Assembly (NCBI RefSeq): GCF_036090055.1
Contig: NZ_CP107970.1
Location: 2,668,501-2,732,500 of the forward strand
Reading direction: 5' to 3'
DNA from: Nocardioides sp. NBC_00368
Lineage (GTDB): Bacteria > Actinomycetota > Actinomycetes > Propionibacteriales > Nocardioidaceae
DNA length: 64,000 bases
A model generated the notes under the pieces. That model was not told the DNA's origin. It saw only the letters and a program-made list of their open reading frames with translations, and did no database searches. Position 1 is the first letter of the stretch. Each line of letters begins with the position of its first letter. The position numbers were made by a program, and so were the translations under genes. This document shows, piece by piece, positions 49,051 to 57,724 of this stretch.

Positions 49051-50349
49051 ATGTCCTCCTATCGAGCGCTCGCCCGCAACCATGACTTCACCGCGCTGTG
49101 GGTCGGCGCCACCGTCGCCGAGCTCGGGACCCGGGTGAGCATCTTCGCGATGCCGCTCGTCGCCTATGCCATGACCGGATCGGCCTTCTGGGCGGCCACG
49201 GCCGAGGCGGCCCACCTCGTCGGCATGGTCGGCATGCTGCTGCCCGCCGGGGTGATCGCCGACCGGCGTCACCGACTGCGGATCATGCGGCTCGCGCACG
49301 GATCAGGGGCAGTGCTGTACGCCTCCCTCGCGGTCGCCGGGGTCCTCGGATCGCTCACCCTCCCCCATCTGCTTCTCGTCGCCCTCCTCACCGGAGCGCT
49401 CAACGGACTCTTCCTGCCAGCGGAGAACTCGGCGATCAGGTCGGTGGTCGCAGCCGATCAGCTGCCCACCGCGCTCTCCCAGCAGCAGGCCCGTCAGCAC
49501 ATCGCCGGCCTGCTCGGCGGACCGCTGGGCGGCGCACTTCTCGGGATCTCCCGATGGGCGCCCTTCGCCGGCAACGCCATCGCGTACGCAGCGGGCTGGC
49601 TGCTGCTGGCACGCGTCCGCGCCGACCTCTCGGCGCCGCCGGCGGCGACGCGGGAGGCCCGGAAGCCCATGGCCGATCTGCTCGCCGGACTGGACTACAG
49701 CTGGCGGCAGCCGTTCCTGCGTACGCTGCTCCTGTTCAGCCCCGCCATCAACCTCGCCGTCAACGCGCTCTTCTTCCTCGCGCTGCTGCGGCTGGTCGAA
49801 GCGGGCTTCCCGGCGTGGCAGATCGGGCTGGCGGAGGCGGCGATCGGCGCCTGCGGGATCCTCGGAGCCCTGGCCGCACCGTGGCTGATCGACCGGCTGC
49901 CGACGGGATGGCTGACGATCCTCGTCGCCTGGAGCTTCGTGCCGCTCTCGATCCCGCTGGCGTACTGGACGCACCCCGCGGTCATGGCGCTGGCCGCCTC
50001 GGTCGGCCTCTTCCTGAACCCGGCGGGCAACGCCGGCATCGCCGCCTACCGGATGGCGACCACTCCGCAGGAGCTGATCGGGAGGGTGCAGGCCGCCGCA
50101 CAGTTCGTGTCGATGCTCTCGATCCCGCTCGCGCCGGCGCTGGCCGGGGCGCTGCTCGCCGGCGTCGACGGCACCGTGGCCGTCCTGGCGGTCACCGCGC
50201 TGACCGCCGCAGCGGCCCTGATCCCGACCCTGGCGCGGTCCGTCCGGTCGATCCCGCGCCCCACAGAGTGGCAGTCCGCGACGCCGAACGATGTCAACCT
50301 CCGCCACACGCGTGATTCAGAGCGCAAATCTCAGGTCCCGCTCGGATAG
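49051..50349 (+). CDS. MFS exporter
   Basis: 432 residues with about 12 membrane segments. It begins LARNHDFTALWVGATVAELGTRVS, and the loop 2-3 region is PAGVIADRRHRLRIM. The pattern is that of EntS/MefA-like MFS_3 exporters. The last 35 residues are hydrophilic. It is probably a drug or metabolite exporter de-repressed when the divergent ArsR-like protein leaves the palindrome. Confidence 0.86.
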   Translation: MSSYRALARNHDFTALWVGATVAELGTRVSIFAMPLVAYAMTGSAFWAATAEAAHLVGMVGMLLPAGVIADRRHRLRIMRLAHGSGAVLYASLAVAGVLGSLTLPHLLLVALLTGALNGLFLPAENSAIRSVVAADQLPTALSQQQARQHIAGLLGGPLGGALLGISRWAPFAGNAIAYAAGWLLLARVRADLSAPPAATREARKPMADLLAGLDYSWRQPFLRTLLLFSPAINLAVNALFFLALLRLVEAGFPAWQIGLAEAAIGACGILGALAAPWLIDRLPTGWLTILVAWSFVPLSIPLAYWTHPAVMALAASVGLFLNPAGNAGIAAYRMATTPQELIGRVQAAAQFVSMLSIPLAPALAGALLAGVDGTVAVLAVTALTAAAALIPTLARSVRSIPRPTEWQSATPNDVNLRHTRDSERKSQVPLG

Positions 50350-50407
50350 CCTTCCTAAGTCCCCCAACGCAACGTTCTTGCTCCTCGGAAGCAAAGGATC
50401 CCCTCCC

Positions 50408-52507
50408 ATGTTCAACCGGGCCTGCCTGGCGTTGGCGCTATTGGCCGGAGTGTTCGTCACGGTGCTGTCGCCGGCACCGGCTCACGCGATGACCGACTCG
50501 TGGGCCGAGTGGGCGCCGAGCTCCGGGACGTCGAACGACTACTCCACGACGATGACCCAGCGGTCGGCCGGCTTCCCGGCGGCGCAGATGGCGAGCGACT
50601 CCCGCGCGAACGTCGCCCTCCCCAGCGGCGCGTCCACCTTCCTCGACGCAGGCACGCCTCCGGGGGCGAAGTACGGCTCGAGCCGCGGCTCGGCCTACAT
50701 CAACCTGCGCCCGAAGGCCGACACCTCGAGCGGCGCCTCGACCACGACGTACACCTTCGCCAACCCCACGCCCGACACCGGCTGGGCGTTCGTGCTCGGC
50801 GACATCGACTCCGACCAGGTCCAGGTCCGGGCGACCGACGAGAACGGCGAGGGTGTTCCGGCCGCGGCGATCTCCGGGTGGTTCCAGGGTTCGTTCAACT
50901 ACGCCGGTGGCGCCGACCAGCCGACCTGGAACCCGGCCACCTCGACCCTGACCGGAAACCCGACCGCCACCGACACCAACGGCGCCAGCGGCTGGTACGA
51001 GCCCGACATCCGTCTGACCAGCCTGTCCTTCGTCTTCACCCGTCGTGCCGGGTTCCCGGTCTATCAGACCTGGTTCGTGAGCCGGGCCCGCCCGATCGGC
51101 GGCGCGGTCACCGACGTGTCGACCTCCGGCTCGTGCCCGGTCGAGGACTCGGTCCTCACCCTGGTCTCGCCCTACGGCGAGACGCTGGCGACCACGAGCC
51201 CCGCCCCGGACGGCACCTACTCCTTCGGCGAGTTCGCCACCCAGGACGGCTACACCGTCCGGCTCAGCCAGCCCGACGGGTGCGCGACGGTCGGGCAGAC
51301 CGAGGCGACCGTCAGCAACCGCGGCAACGACGGCGACCCGGCCTCGCGAGCCGACTTCGACGTACGGCAGGTGATCCCGCAGCCCATCAGCGGCACCGTA
51401 CGCGACGACGCCGGCGCCCCGGTCCCGGGTGCGACCGTGACCCTCACCCGTCCCGACGGCACCACCGCGACCACGACCACCGGCACCGACGGCAGCTACC
51501 TCTTCGACGACAACGAAGCCGGCATGGGCTACTCGGTGACCCTCACCGTGCCCGCCGGCTACACCGCGGGCCCCGACGGGACGACCCGCTCCGACATCAC
51601 CGTCGACGACGCCCCGATCACCGACCAGGACTTCGTGGTCAACCAGCTCGCCGGCGTCTCGGGCACGGTCACCGGCGGCGGTAACGGTCTCGGCGGCGTC
51701 CAGGTGCGCCTGGTCCCGGCCGGCGGCGGCGAGCCGCTCACGACCGTCACCGACGGTGACGGCAACTACGCGCTCGACGGGGTGCCGCCCGGCGACTACA
51801 CCGCCGAGATCGACGCTCCCGAGGGCTACTCGGGTCCGACCACGCGGCCGGTCACCGTGGCCACGAGCGACGTGACCGGGGTCGACTTCGACCTCACCCG
51901 ACCCGGATCGATCGCCGGACGCGTCACCGACGCCTCCACCGGCGACCCGGTCGGCGGTGTCACGCTCACCGTCGACGGTCCCGACGGCCCGGTCACGGTC
52001 ACCACCGACGACGCGGGCGCCTATATCCTCGAGGACCTCCCGCCGGGCGACTACACGATCACCGTCACCGCGCCCGACGGGACGCGCGTGGTAGGTGAGG
52101 CCTCGCGTACGGTCACGATCACCTCGGCCGGCGAGATCCACGGCGGACAGGACTTCCGGGTCGACAAGATCGCCTCGCCGAGCCCGACCCCGGACCCGAC
52201 CCCGACCCCGGACCCGACACCGGACCCGACGCCGACGCCGGACCCGACTCCCACGCCCGACCCGACACCGGACCCGACGCCGACCCCGGACCCGACCCCG
52301 GCGCCCACCGACGTCCCGACCCCGGGCGGAAATGAGAATCCGCCGACGGCCCCGAACCCGGGACCGCCGACGGAGACCTCACCTCAGAGCTCGTTGCCCG
52401 AGACCGGCGGCCCGTCGTGGATCTTCGCCGCGCTCGGCGTTTCGCTCCTGCTCGCCGGCACCGTGCTCACCGTGACGGCTCGTCGACACGCCCGAAGGCA
52501 AGGTTGA
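50408..52507 (+). CDS. LPXTG-anchored surface protein with repeated SdrD_B/CarboxypepD_reg-like domains
   Basis: 699 residues. A signal peptide (LALALLAGVFVTVLSPAPAHA) is followed by a roughly 240-residue N-terminal domain. Then come four beta-sandwich repeats (about 255-590) with recurring ISGTVRDDAGAPVPGATVTL, DGSYLFDD and PPGDYT motifs. A proline/threonine/aspartate spacer (PTPDPTPDP, about 595-645) precedes the sortase signal LPETG (663-667), a membrane segment and the tail ARRHARRQG. It should be covalently attached to the cell wall. Its stop overlaps the 3' end of the convergent glutamate dehydrogenase gene. Confidence 0.9.
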   Translation: MFNRACLALALLAGVFVTVLSPAPAHAMTDSWAEWAPSSGTSNDYSTTMTQRSAGFPAAQMASDSRANVALPSGASTFLDAGTPPGAKYGSSRGSAYINLRPKADTSSGASTTTYTFANPTPDTGWAFVLGDIDSDQVQVRATDENGEGVPAAAISGWFQGSFNYAGGADQPTWNPATSTLTGNPTATDTNGASGWYEPDIRLTSLSFVFTRRAGFPVYQTWFVSRARPIGGAVTDVSTSGSCPVEDSVLTLVSPYGETLATTSPAPDGTYSFGEFATQDGYTVRLSQPDGCATVGQTEATVSNRGNDGDPASRADFDVRQVIPQPISGTVRDDAGAPVPGATVTLTRPDGTTATTTTGTDGSYLFDDNEAGMGYSVTLTVPAGYTAGPDGTTRSDITVDDAPITDQDFVVNQLAGVSGTVTGGGNGLGGVQVRLVPAGGGEPLTTVTDGDGNYALDGVPPGDYTAEIDAPEGYSGPTTRPVTVATSDVTGVDFDLTRPGSIAGRVTDASTGDPVGGVTLTVDGPDGPVTVTTDDAGAYILEDLPPGDYTITVTAPDGTRVVGEASRTVTITSAGEIHGGQDFRVDKIASPSPTPDPTPTPDPTPDPTPTPDPTPTPDPTPDPTPTPDPTPAPTDVPTPGGNENPPTAPNPGPPTETSPQSSLPETGGPSWIFAALGVSLLLAGTVLTVTARRHARRQG

Positions 52508-55500
52508 CCTCTTCGTTGACCGCCGAGGTCGCCCAGATCTCCCGCCGCAGCGGGTGGTCCACGATGGCCTCGGGGAACCGCTCGCGGATCGGAGTCGGGA
52601 AGTAGGCCACCAGGCGCTGGGTCCTCTCCGGGTCCTCGGCGGGGTCGGGAAGACCCTCCGCGACCAGCTCGCGCCGGCGCTCGATCTTGGTCCAGGCGAG
52701 CACGACGGCGAGCTCGGGGGCGGTGAGCCCCTCCCCCACCTCCAGACGGCGTGCGACCTCGGTCGAGGACGGCAGGCCCTCCACGTCCCGGTCGAGTACG
52801 CCGGCAGTGACCCACTCCGCGATCTGGCGCTCGTGAGCCTCCAGGAGCTGCGGCGCCGAGGCGACCGCACGGGTCAGGGTCACGTTGTGGGCCTCGTTGT
52901 CGGCCAGGACCAGCGCGGCGACCTCGTCGGTCATCTCCTCGAGGAGCTCGTCTCGCGCAGCCAGCGTGAGTGAGCCCGCGCGTACCTCTCGGTCCAGCAG
53001 GATCTTGAGATTGACCTCGTGGTCGGAGGTGTCGACACCGGCGGAGTTGTCGATCGCGTCGGTGTTGATCAGGCCGCCCTTGCGAGCGAACTCGACCCGG
53101 CCGGCCTGGGTGATGCCCAGGTTGCCGCCCTCACCGACGACCCGCACCCGAAGCTCGGCGGCGTCCACCCGGACACCGTCGTTGGCGTGGTCACCGGCAT
53201 CGGCGTCGGTCTCGGTGGACGCCTTGACGTACGTCCCGATCCCGCCGTTCCACAGCAGGTCGACCGGCGCCCGCAGGATCGCGCTGATCAGCTCCTGCGG
53301 TGTGAGCCGCTTGACGTCGGCCGCCAGGCCGAGCGCCGAACGCACCTCGGGGCTGATCGGCACCCACTTCAGCTGCCGCGACCACACGCCGCCACCCGCC
53401 GAGATCAGCGAGGTGTCGTAGGACTCCCAGGTCGACCGGGGCGTCTCGAAGAGCCGCGTCCGCTCCTGGAAGCCCGTCGCCGCGTCGGGTGTCGGGTCGA
53501 TGAAGATGTGCCGGTGGTCGAAGGCGGCCACCAGTCGGATGCGGTCCGAGCGCAGCATGCCGTTGCCGAAGACGTCGCCGGACATGTCCCCGACCCCGAC
53601 CGCGGTGATCTCGTCCACCTGCGGATCGATGCCGAGCCGCTTGAAGTGGTGCTGCACCGAGACCCAGGCGCCCCGCGAGGTGATGCCCATCGCCTTGTGG
53701 TCGTAGCCCGCCGAACCGCCGGAGGCGAACGCGTCGCCGAGCCAGAAGTCGTACTCCGCCGCGACCGAGTTGGCCAGGTCGGAGAAGGTCGCGGTGCCCT
53801 TGTCGGCCGCGACGACCAGGTAGGAGTCGTCGGCGTCGTGGCGCACCACGTCGGCCGGCGGCACGATCTCGCCGTCCACCCGGTTGTCGGTGACGTCGAG
53901 CAGGCCACGCAGGAACGTGACGTAGGCGTCCGGACCGGCCACGCCCTTGGGGACGAAGCCACCCTTCGCGCCACCCGGCACGATCACGGTGTTCTTGACC
54001 TGCTGCGCCTTCGCCAGCCCCAGCACCTCGGTGCGGAAGTCGTCGCGCCGGTCGCTCCACCGCAGGCCACCGCGGGCCACCGCGTCGAAGCGCAGGTGCA
54101 CGCCCTCGACGTCGGGCGAGTAGACGAAGATCTCGTACGCCGGCCGCGGCAGCGGCAGGTCGGGCAGCTGCTGCGGGTCGAACTTGAACGAGAGGTAGTC
54201 ACGTCCGCGGTAGTAGTTGGTCCGCGTCGTCGCCAGGATCGCGGTGACGTAGCTGCGCAGGATCCGGTCCTGGTCGAGGCTCGCGACGTCGTCGAGAGCC
54301 TCGATGATCGCCTCGGCCCGCTTGGTCTCGTCACGCGCCGTGAGCGAGGGGTCGAAGCGGGTCTCGAACAGCTCCACGATCTGCCGGGCGATGCCCGGGT
54401 TGGTGCACAGCGCGTTGCCGATCGAGAAGAACGAACTCGGAGTGCCGGCCTGGCGCAGGTAGCGGCCGTACGCACGCAGCATCGTGACCTGGCCGTGGTC
54501 GAGGCCCGCCAGGACGAGCGCGTTCAGCCCGTCGATCTCGCTGCGCCCGGACCAGGCCTGGTGCAGCGCTGCGACCAGCTGGGTGGGCGTGCCGACCGGG
54601 GTGCCGGCGTAGGCGAGGCCGAAGTCGTAGATGAACCACTCCTCCGAGCCGGACGTGCCGACGCCCTCCAGGTCGTAGGGCCGCTCGTCGGTGACCTCGA
54701 AACCGAACGAGGACAGGATCGGCAGCATCAGCGACAGCGAGAGCGGGCCGCCGGTGCGGTAGATCTTGATCCGGAATCCGCCGGCGCTCTCCGGGTCCTT
54801 GTAGAAGGAGAAGTCGACCGCCTCGCCCTGGTGGGAGAGCAGCTCCAGACGGGTCAGGTCGGCGGCGCCGGTGTCGGCGTCGAAGTCCTCCTTGTAGGCC
54901 TCCGGGAACGCGTCGAGCACGTGCGAGAGCCGCGCCGCGCCATCCTCACCGGCATGGGCGATGACCGCGCTGACGAGGTCGTCGCGCCAGCTCCGGGCGG
55001 CCTTGCGCAGCCGCGACTCCAGGCTGTCGATCAGCCCCGGGGTGTCCAGGGCCTCGCCCAGCGACTCGGTGGTGCCGTGCACCACGAAGTGCACCCGGGC
55101 CGTGGTCGACTCGCTGATGCGTACGGTGAACTCCAGGTCGGTGCCGTCGAGAGCTTCGAGGAGCACCTTCGAGAACCGCTCGCGAACCGTCGTGTTGTAG
55201 CGGTCACGCGGCAGCGAGACGAGGACCGAGACGTAGCGGCCGTACGTGTCGGGGCGGACGGCCACCCGCAGGATGCGACGCTCGATCGCTCCCAGCGCTG
55301 CCTCGGCGAGGTCCATCAGCTCCTCGGTGGAGGCGTGGAAGAGCTCCTCGCGCGGGTAGGACTCCATCGCGTCGAGCATGGCCTTGCCGGTGTGGCTGCG
55401 GCGGTCGTAGCCGGTGTGGTCGAGGACCGCGGCGACCTTGCCGCGGACGACCGGTATCCGGGTCACCGACTCCCGGGCCGCCTTGGTGGTGAACAGGCCG

Positions 55501-56417
55501 AGGAAACGGTGCTCGCCGACCACCTCGCCGGCGCCGTTGAAGATCTTGATGCCGACATGGTCGAGGTAGGCGGGCTCCCCGACGGTCGAGCGGGAGTTGG
55601 CCTTGGCCAGGACGAGCATGACCTTGTCGCGGGCGTGGGCGGCGACCTTCGGCGGCATCTTGCCGTGGTCGGGGGCCTGCGGCGGGTCGGCGCGCAGGAT
55701 GCCCAGGCCGGTGCCGGAGCGGCCGCGCAGGTAGTCGCCGTCGAGACGGTACTCGCGGTAGCCGGTCAGCAGGAAGTGGTCCTCGGCCAGCCAGGCCAGC
55801 AGCTCGGCGGCCTCGGCGGCCTCCTCGCGCGGGACGCTGTTGGGCGGGGTGTAGCGCAGGCCGGCCGCGATCTCCGCCAGCCGGCGGTGCAGCCGCGGCT
55901 CGTCCTCGACGACCTCGCGTACGTCCTCGAGGATGCCCTCCAGACCCGCGACGATCTCCTTCGCCGCGTCGGAAGCGAGACGGTCGATCTCGATGTGCAT
56001 CCAGGACTCGCGGATGTCGCCTTCGTTCACCCCCTCGAGCGCACCGGTCACGTCACGGGCGACGTCGATGACGGGGTGGACGACGAGATGGACGTCGAGG
56101 CCACGACGGTAGAGCTCGGTCTTGACCGAGTCCACGAGGTAGGGCATGTCGTCGACGACGATCTCGACGACGCTGCGGCCTCCGGCGGACCAACCGTCTG
56201 CGGCGGTGGTCGGGGTGAGGATGCGCACGGCGGCGGTGCCTTGCGGGCGTCTGGCTGCCAGGGCCAGATGCGATCCCACCGCGCCGGCGAGGTCGGCCTC
56301 GCTGCGACCGGTGAGCTCCTCGGGGGCTACGTGGCGGAAGTAGGTGGCGCTCGGCAGGCGGAACTGCTGGACGTTCTGCGGAGCTTGGACAGGTTTGATA
56401 TGCGTCTCCGTTGACAC
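52467..56417 (-). CDS. gdh: NAD-specific glutamate dehydrogenase, large type, lacking its C-terminal domain
   Basis: About 1,316 residues against roughly 1,600-1,650 in the family. The N-terminal and catalytic regions are well preserved: VARGGLRWSDRRDDFRTE, VIVPGGAKGGFVPKG, VVAADKGTATFSD, GDAFASGGSAGYDHKAMGITSRGAW and VGIGDMSGDVFGNGM-like VGVGDMSGDVFGNGM. Homology continues to HPLRREIWATSAVNEEVN and then stops; the last residues (LAFGRVDEPSR) are antisense to the tail of the LPXTG gene. About 255 C-terminal residues are missing. The start is uncertain (GTG 56,417 or 56,426; TTG 56,465). It normally oxidises glutamate to 2-oxoglutarate; activity of this form is unknown. Confidence 0.85.
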   Translation of the reverse strand: MSTETHIKPVQAPQNVQQFRLPSATYFRHVAPEELTGRSEADLAGAVGSHLALAARRPQGTAAVRILTPTTAADGWSAGGRSVVEIVVDDMPYLVDSVKTELYRRGLDVHLVVHPVIDVARDVTGALEGVNEGDIRESWMHIEIDRLASDAAKEIVAGLEGILEDVREVVEDEPRLHRRLAEIAAGLRYTPPNSVPREEAAEAAELLAWLAEDHFLLTGYREYRLDGDYLRGRSGTGLGILRADPPQAPDHGKMPPKVAAHARDKVMLVLAKANSRSTVGEPAYLDHVGIKIFNGAGEVVGEHRFLGLFTTKAARESVTRIPVVRGKVAAVLDHTGYDRRSHTGKAMLDAMESYPREELFHASTEELMDLAEAALGAIERRILRVAVRPDTYGRYVSVLVSLPRDRYNTTVRERFSKVLLEALDGTDLEFTVRISESTTARVHFVVHGTTESLGEALDTPGLIDSLESRLRKAARSWRDDLVSAVIAHAGEDGAARLSHVLDAFPEAYKEDFDADTGAADLTRLELLSHQGEAVDFSFYKDPESAGGFRIKIYRTGGPLSLSLMLPILSSFGFEVTDERPYDLEGVGTSGSEEWFIYDFGLAYAGTPVGTPTQLVAALHQAWSGRSEIDGLNALVLAGLDHGQVTMLRAYGRYLRQAGTPSSFFSIGNALCTNPGIARQIVELFETRFDPSLTARDETKRAEAIIEALDDVASLDQDRILRSYVTAILATTRTNYYRGRDYLSFKFDPQQLPDLPLPRPAYEIFVYSPDVEGVHLRFDAVARGGLRWSDRRDDFRTEVLGLAKAQQVKNTVIVPGGAKGGFVPKGVAGPDAYVTFLRGLLDVTDNRVDGEIVPPADVVRHDADDSYLVVAADKGTATFSDLANSVAAEYDFWLGDAFASGGSAGYDHKAMGITSRGAWVSVQHHFKRLGIDPQVDEITAVGVGDMSGDVFGNGMLRSDRIRLVAAFDHRHIFIDPTPDAATGFQERTRLFETPRSTWESYDTSLISAGGGVWSRQLKWVPISPEVRSALGLAADVKRLTPQELISAILRAPVDLLWNGGIGTYVKASTETDADAGDHANDGVRVDAAELRVRVVGEGGNLGITQAGRVEFARKGGLINTDAIDNSAGVDTSDHEVNLKILLDREVRAGSLTLAARDELLEEMTDEVAALVLADNEAHNVTLTRAVASAPQLLEAHERQIAEWVTAGVLDRDVEGLPSSTEVARRLEVGEGLTAPELAVVLAWTKIERRRELVAEGLPDPAEDPERTQRLVAYFPTPIRERFPEAIVDHPLRREIWATSAVNEEVNLAFGRVDEPSR

Positions 56418-56601
56418 ACCTGTCACGGTATCCCGGCACGGCTCCGGATAGGCCGCCGCGTCCAAAGGAATCGCCGATGTGAGTCATAGGCGGATGGCCG
56501 GCCCGTGGCCCCTCGGTAAAGAGCATACTCAAAGAATGTGGCGGTTCTCTCGGCGGCATCACTGGTGACTCTGGCCCTCCTAGGCGTCATGATGTCTTTT
56601 C

Positions 56602-57075
56602 ATGAGCAAAAAGCTGTCGGTCGACCTCTCCTATGACGCCCCGATCGCAGCCGTCTCCGGGATGCTCGCCGACGCGACGTTCCGCGAGCAGGTCTGCGAC
56701 GCCCAGCACGCACTGTCCAAGAGCGTGGCGATCACGGGATCGACGGTGAGCATCCGCTACGAGCAGGCGGTCAGCGGGGTGCCCGGGTTCGCGAAGAAGT
56801 TCGTGGGCGAGACCATCGAGGTGCACCAGGACGAGATCTGGTCCTCCGACTTCGCCTCCGGCGATCTCAAGCTCACGCTGCCGGGCAAGCCCGGCTCGCT
56901 GGCCGGCACCGCCCGCCTGGCCGAGAACGGCACAGGGACCATCGAGACCGTTACCTTGACCGCTACCGTGAATGTGCCCCTGGTCAGCGGAAAGCTGGAG
57001 GATCTCATCCTCTCGATCTTCAAGAAGGCACTCGAGAAGGAGCACGAGGTGGGCACCCGCTGGCTCGCCGGCTGA
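56602..57075 (+). CDS. DUF2505 protein (SRPBCC-like), paralogue 1
   Basis: 157 residues. LSVDLSYDAPIAAVSGMLADATFREQVCDAQHAL, VPGFAKKFVGETIEVHQDEIW and the C-terminal VPLVSGKLEDLILSIFKKALEKEHEVGTRWLAG match DUF2505, a START/SRPBCC-like fold with a hydrophobic cavity. The ligand and role are unknown. It is followed 49 bases later by a clear paralogue. Confidence 0.88.
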   Translation: MSKKLSVDLSYDAPIAAVSGMLADATFREQVCDAQHALSKSVAITGSTVSIRYEQAVSGVPGFAKKFVGETIEVHQDEIWSSDFASGDLKLTLPGKPGSLAGTARLAENGTGTIETVTLTATVNVPLVSGKLEDLILSIFKKALEKEHEVGTRWLAG

Positions 57076-57124
57076 GCCACCTCATCCCCGTCCAACCCGC
57101 AGAAGAGCCTCAAAGGATTCGGCA

Positions 57125-57601
57125 ATGACGACGACCCTCCAGCACGAGCTCGTCTACGACGCCCGCATGGGCGAGGTGTCCGCGATGCTCGCCGACCCGG
57201 GCTTCCGTGAGCAGGTCGCCGACGCCCAGGGCGCGCTCCGTCGACGGGTGACCATCGGCGGCGCGCCGCGAGAGGTGCGCATCGACCGCGTGCAGTCCAC
57301 CGTCGGCGTACCTTCGTTCGCGAAGCGCATCGTCACCGGCGACCTGACCGTCCGCCAGAACGAGGTCTGGTCCTCCGACACCGTGGCAGTCGTCGACATC
57401 ACCGTCCCCGGAGGCCTGGCCACCCTGCGCGGCAACATCTCGCTGTCGGAGTCCGACGGTCGCACCACCGAGAGCGTGCGGCTGAACATCAAGGTGCCCG
57501 TGCCGCTGGTCGGGGCCAAGCTCGAGGCGTACGTCGAGGAGCTCATGCTCAAGGCCTTCGATCTCGAGCAGGCGGTCGGCGCGGCGTACCTCTCTCGTTG
57601 A
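57125..57601 (+). CDS. DUF2505 protein (SRPBCC-like), paralogue 2
   Basis: 158 residues, aligned end to end with the preceding protein (ADPGFREQVADAQGAL, VPSFAKRIVTGDLTVRQNEVW, VPLVGAKLEAYVEELMLKAFDLEQAVGAAYL). AGCC-rich spacer precedes ATG 57,125. The two genes are a tandem duplication, probably one transcript. No catalytic residues can be proposed. Confidence 0.88.
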   Translation: MTTTLQHELVYDARMGEVSAMLADPGFREQVADAQGALRRRVTIGGAPREVRIDRVQSTVGVPSFAKRIVTGDLTVRQNEVWSSDTVAVVDITVPGGLATLRGNISLSESDGRTTESVRLNIKVPVPLVGAKLEAYVEELMLKAFDLEQAVGAAYLSR

Positions 57602-57655
57602 GAATCTCCCCGATTCCGTGCAACCGAACTGAAAAGCTAACCGTCCCCATATGCG

Positions 57656-57675
57656 GCGGGCAATAAATTGCCCGC
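57656..57675. promoter_or_regulatory. Inverted repeat upstream of the lysyl oxidase gene
   Basis: GCGGGCAAT-AA-ATTGCCCGC, perfect 9-bp arms, between the second DUF2505 gene and the lysyl oxidase gene. It could be a terminator without U-tract or an operator; its position 50 bases before the ATG allows either. Confidence 0.55.
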
Positions 57676-57724
57676 TGTCAGGCCCCGGATCGGAGGGATT
57701 CGGGCCATTCAGGAGGGGATCTCG

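Noticed and set aside
53019..56414. Very long open frame (1,131 codons) opposite the glutamate dehydrogenase gene
   Set aside because: It is antisense to a gene with clear family motifs, and its protein is low-complexity Arg/Gly/Val/Asp without any recognisable domain. Typical shadow frame at high GC.
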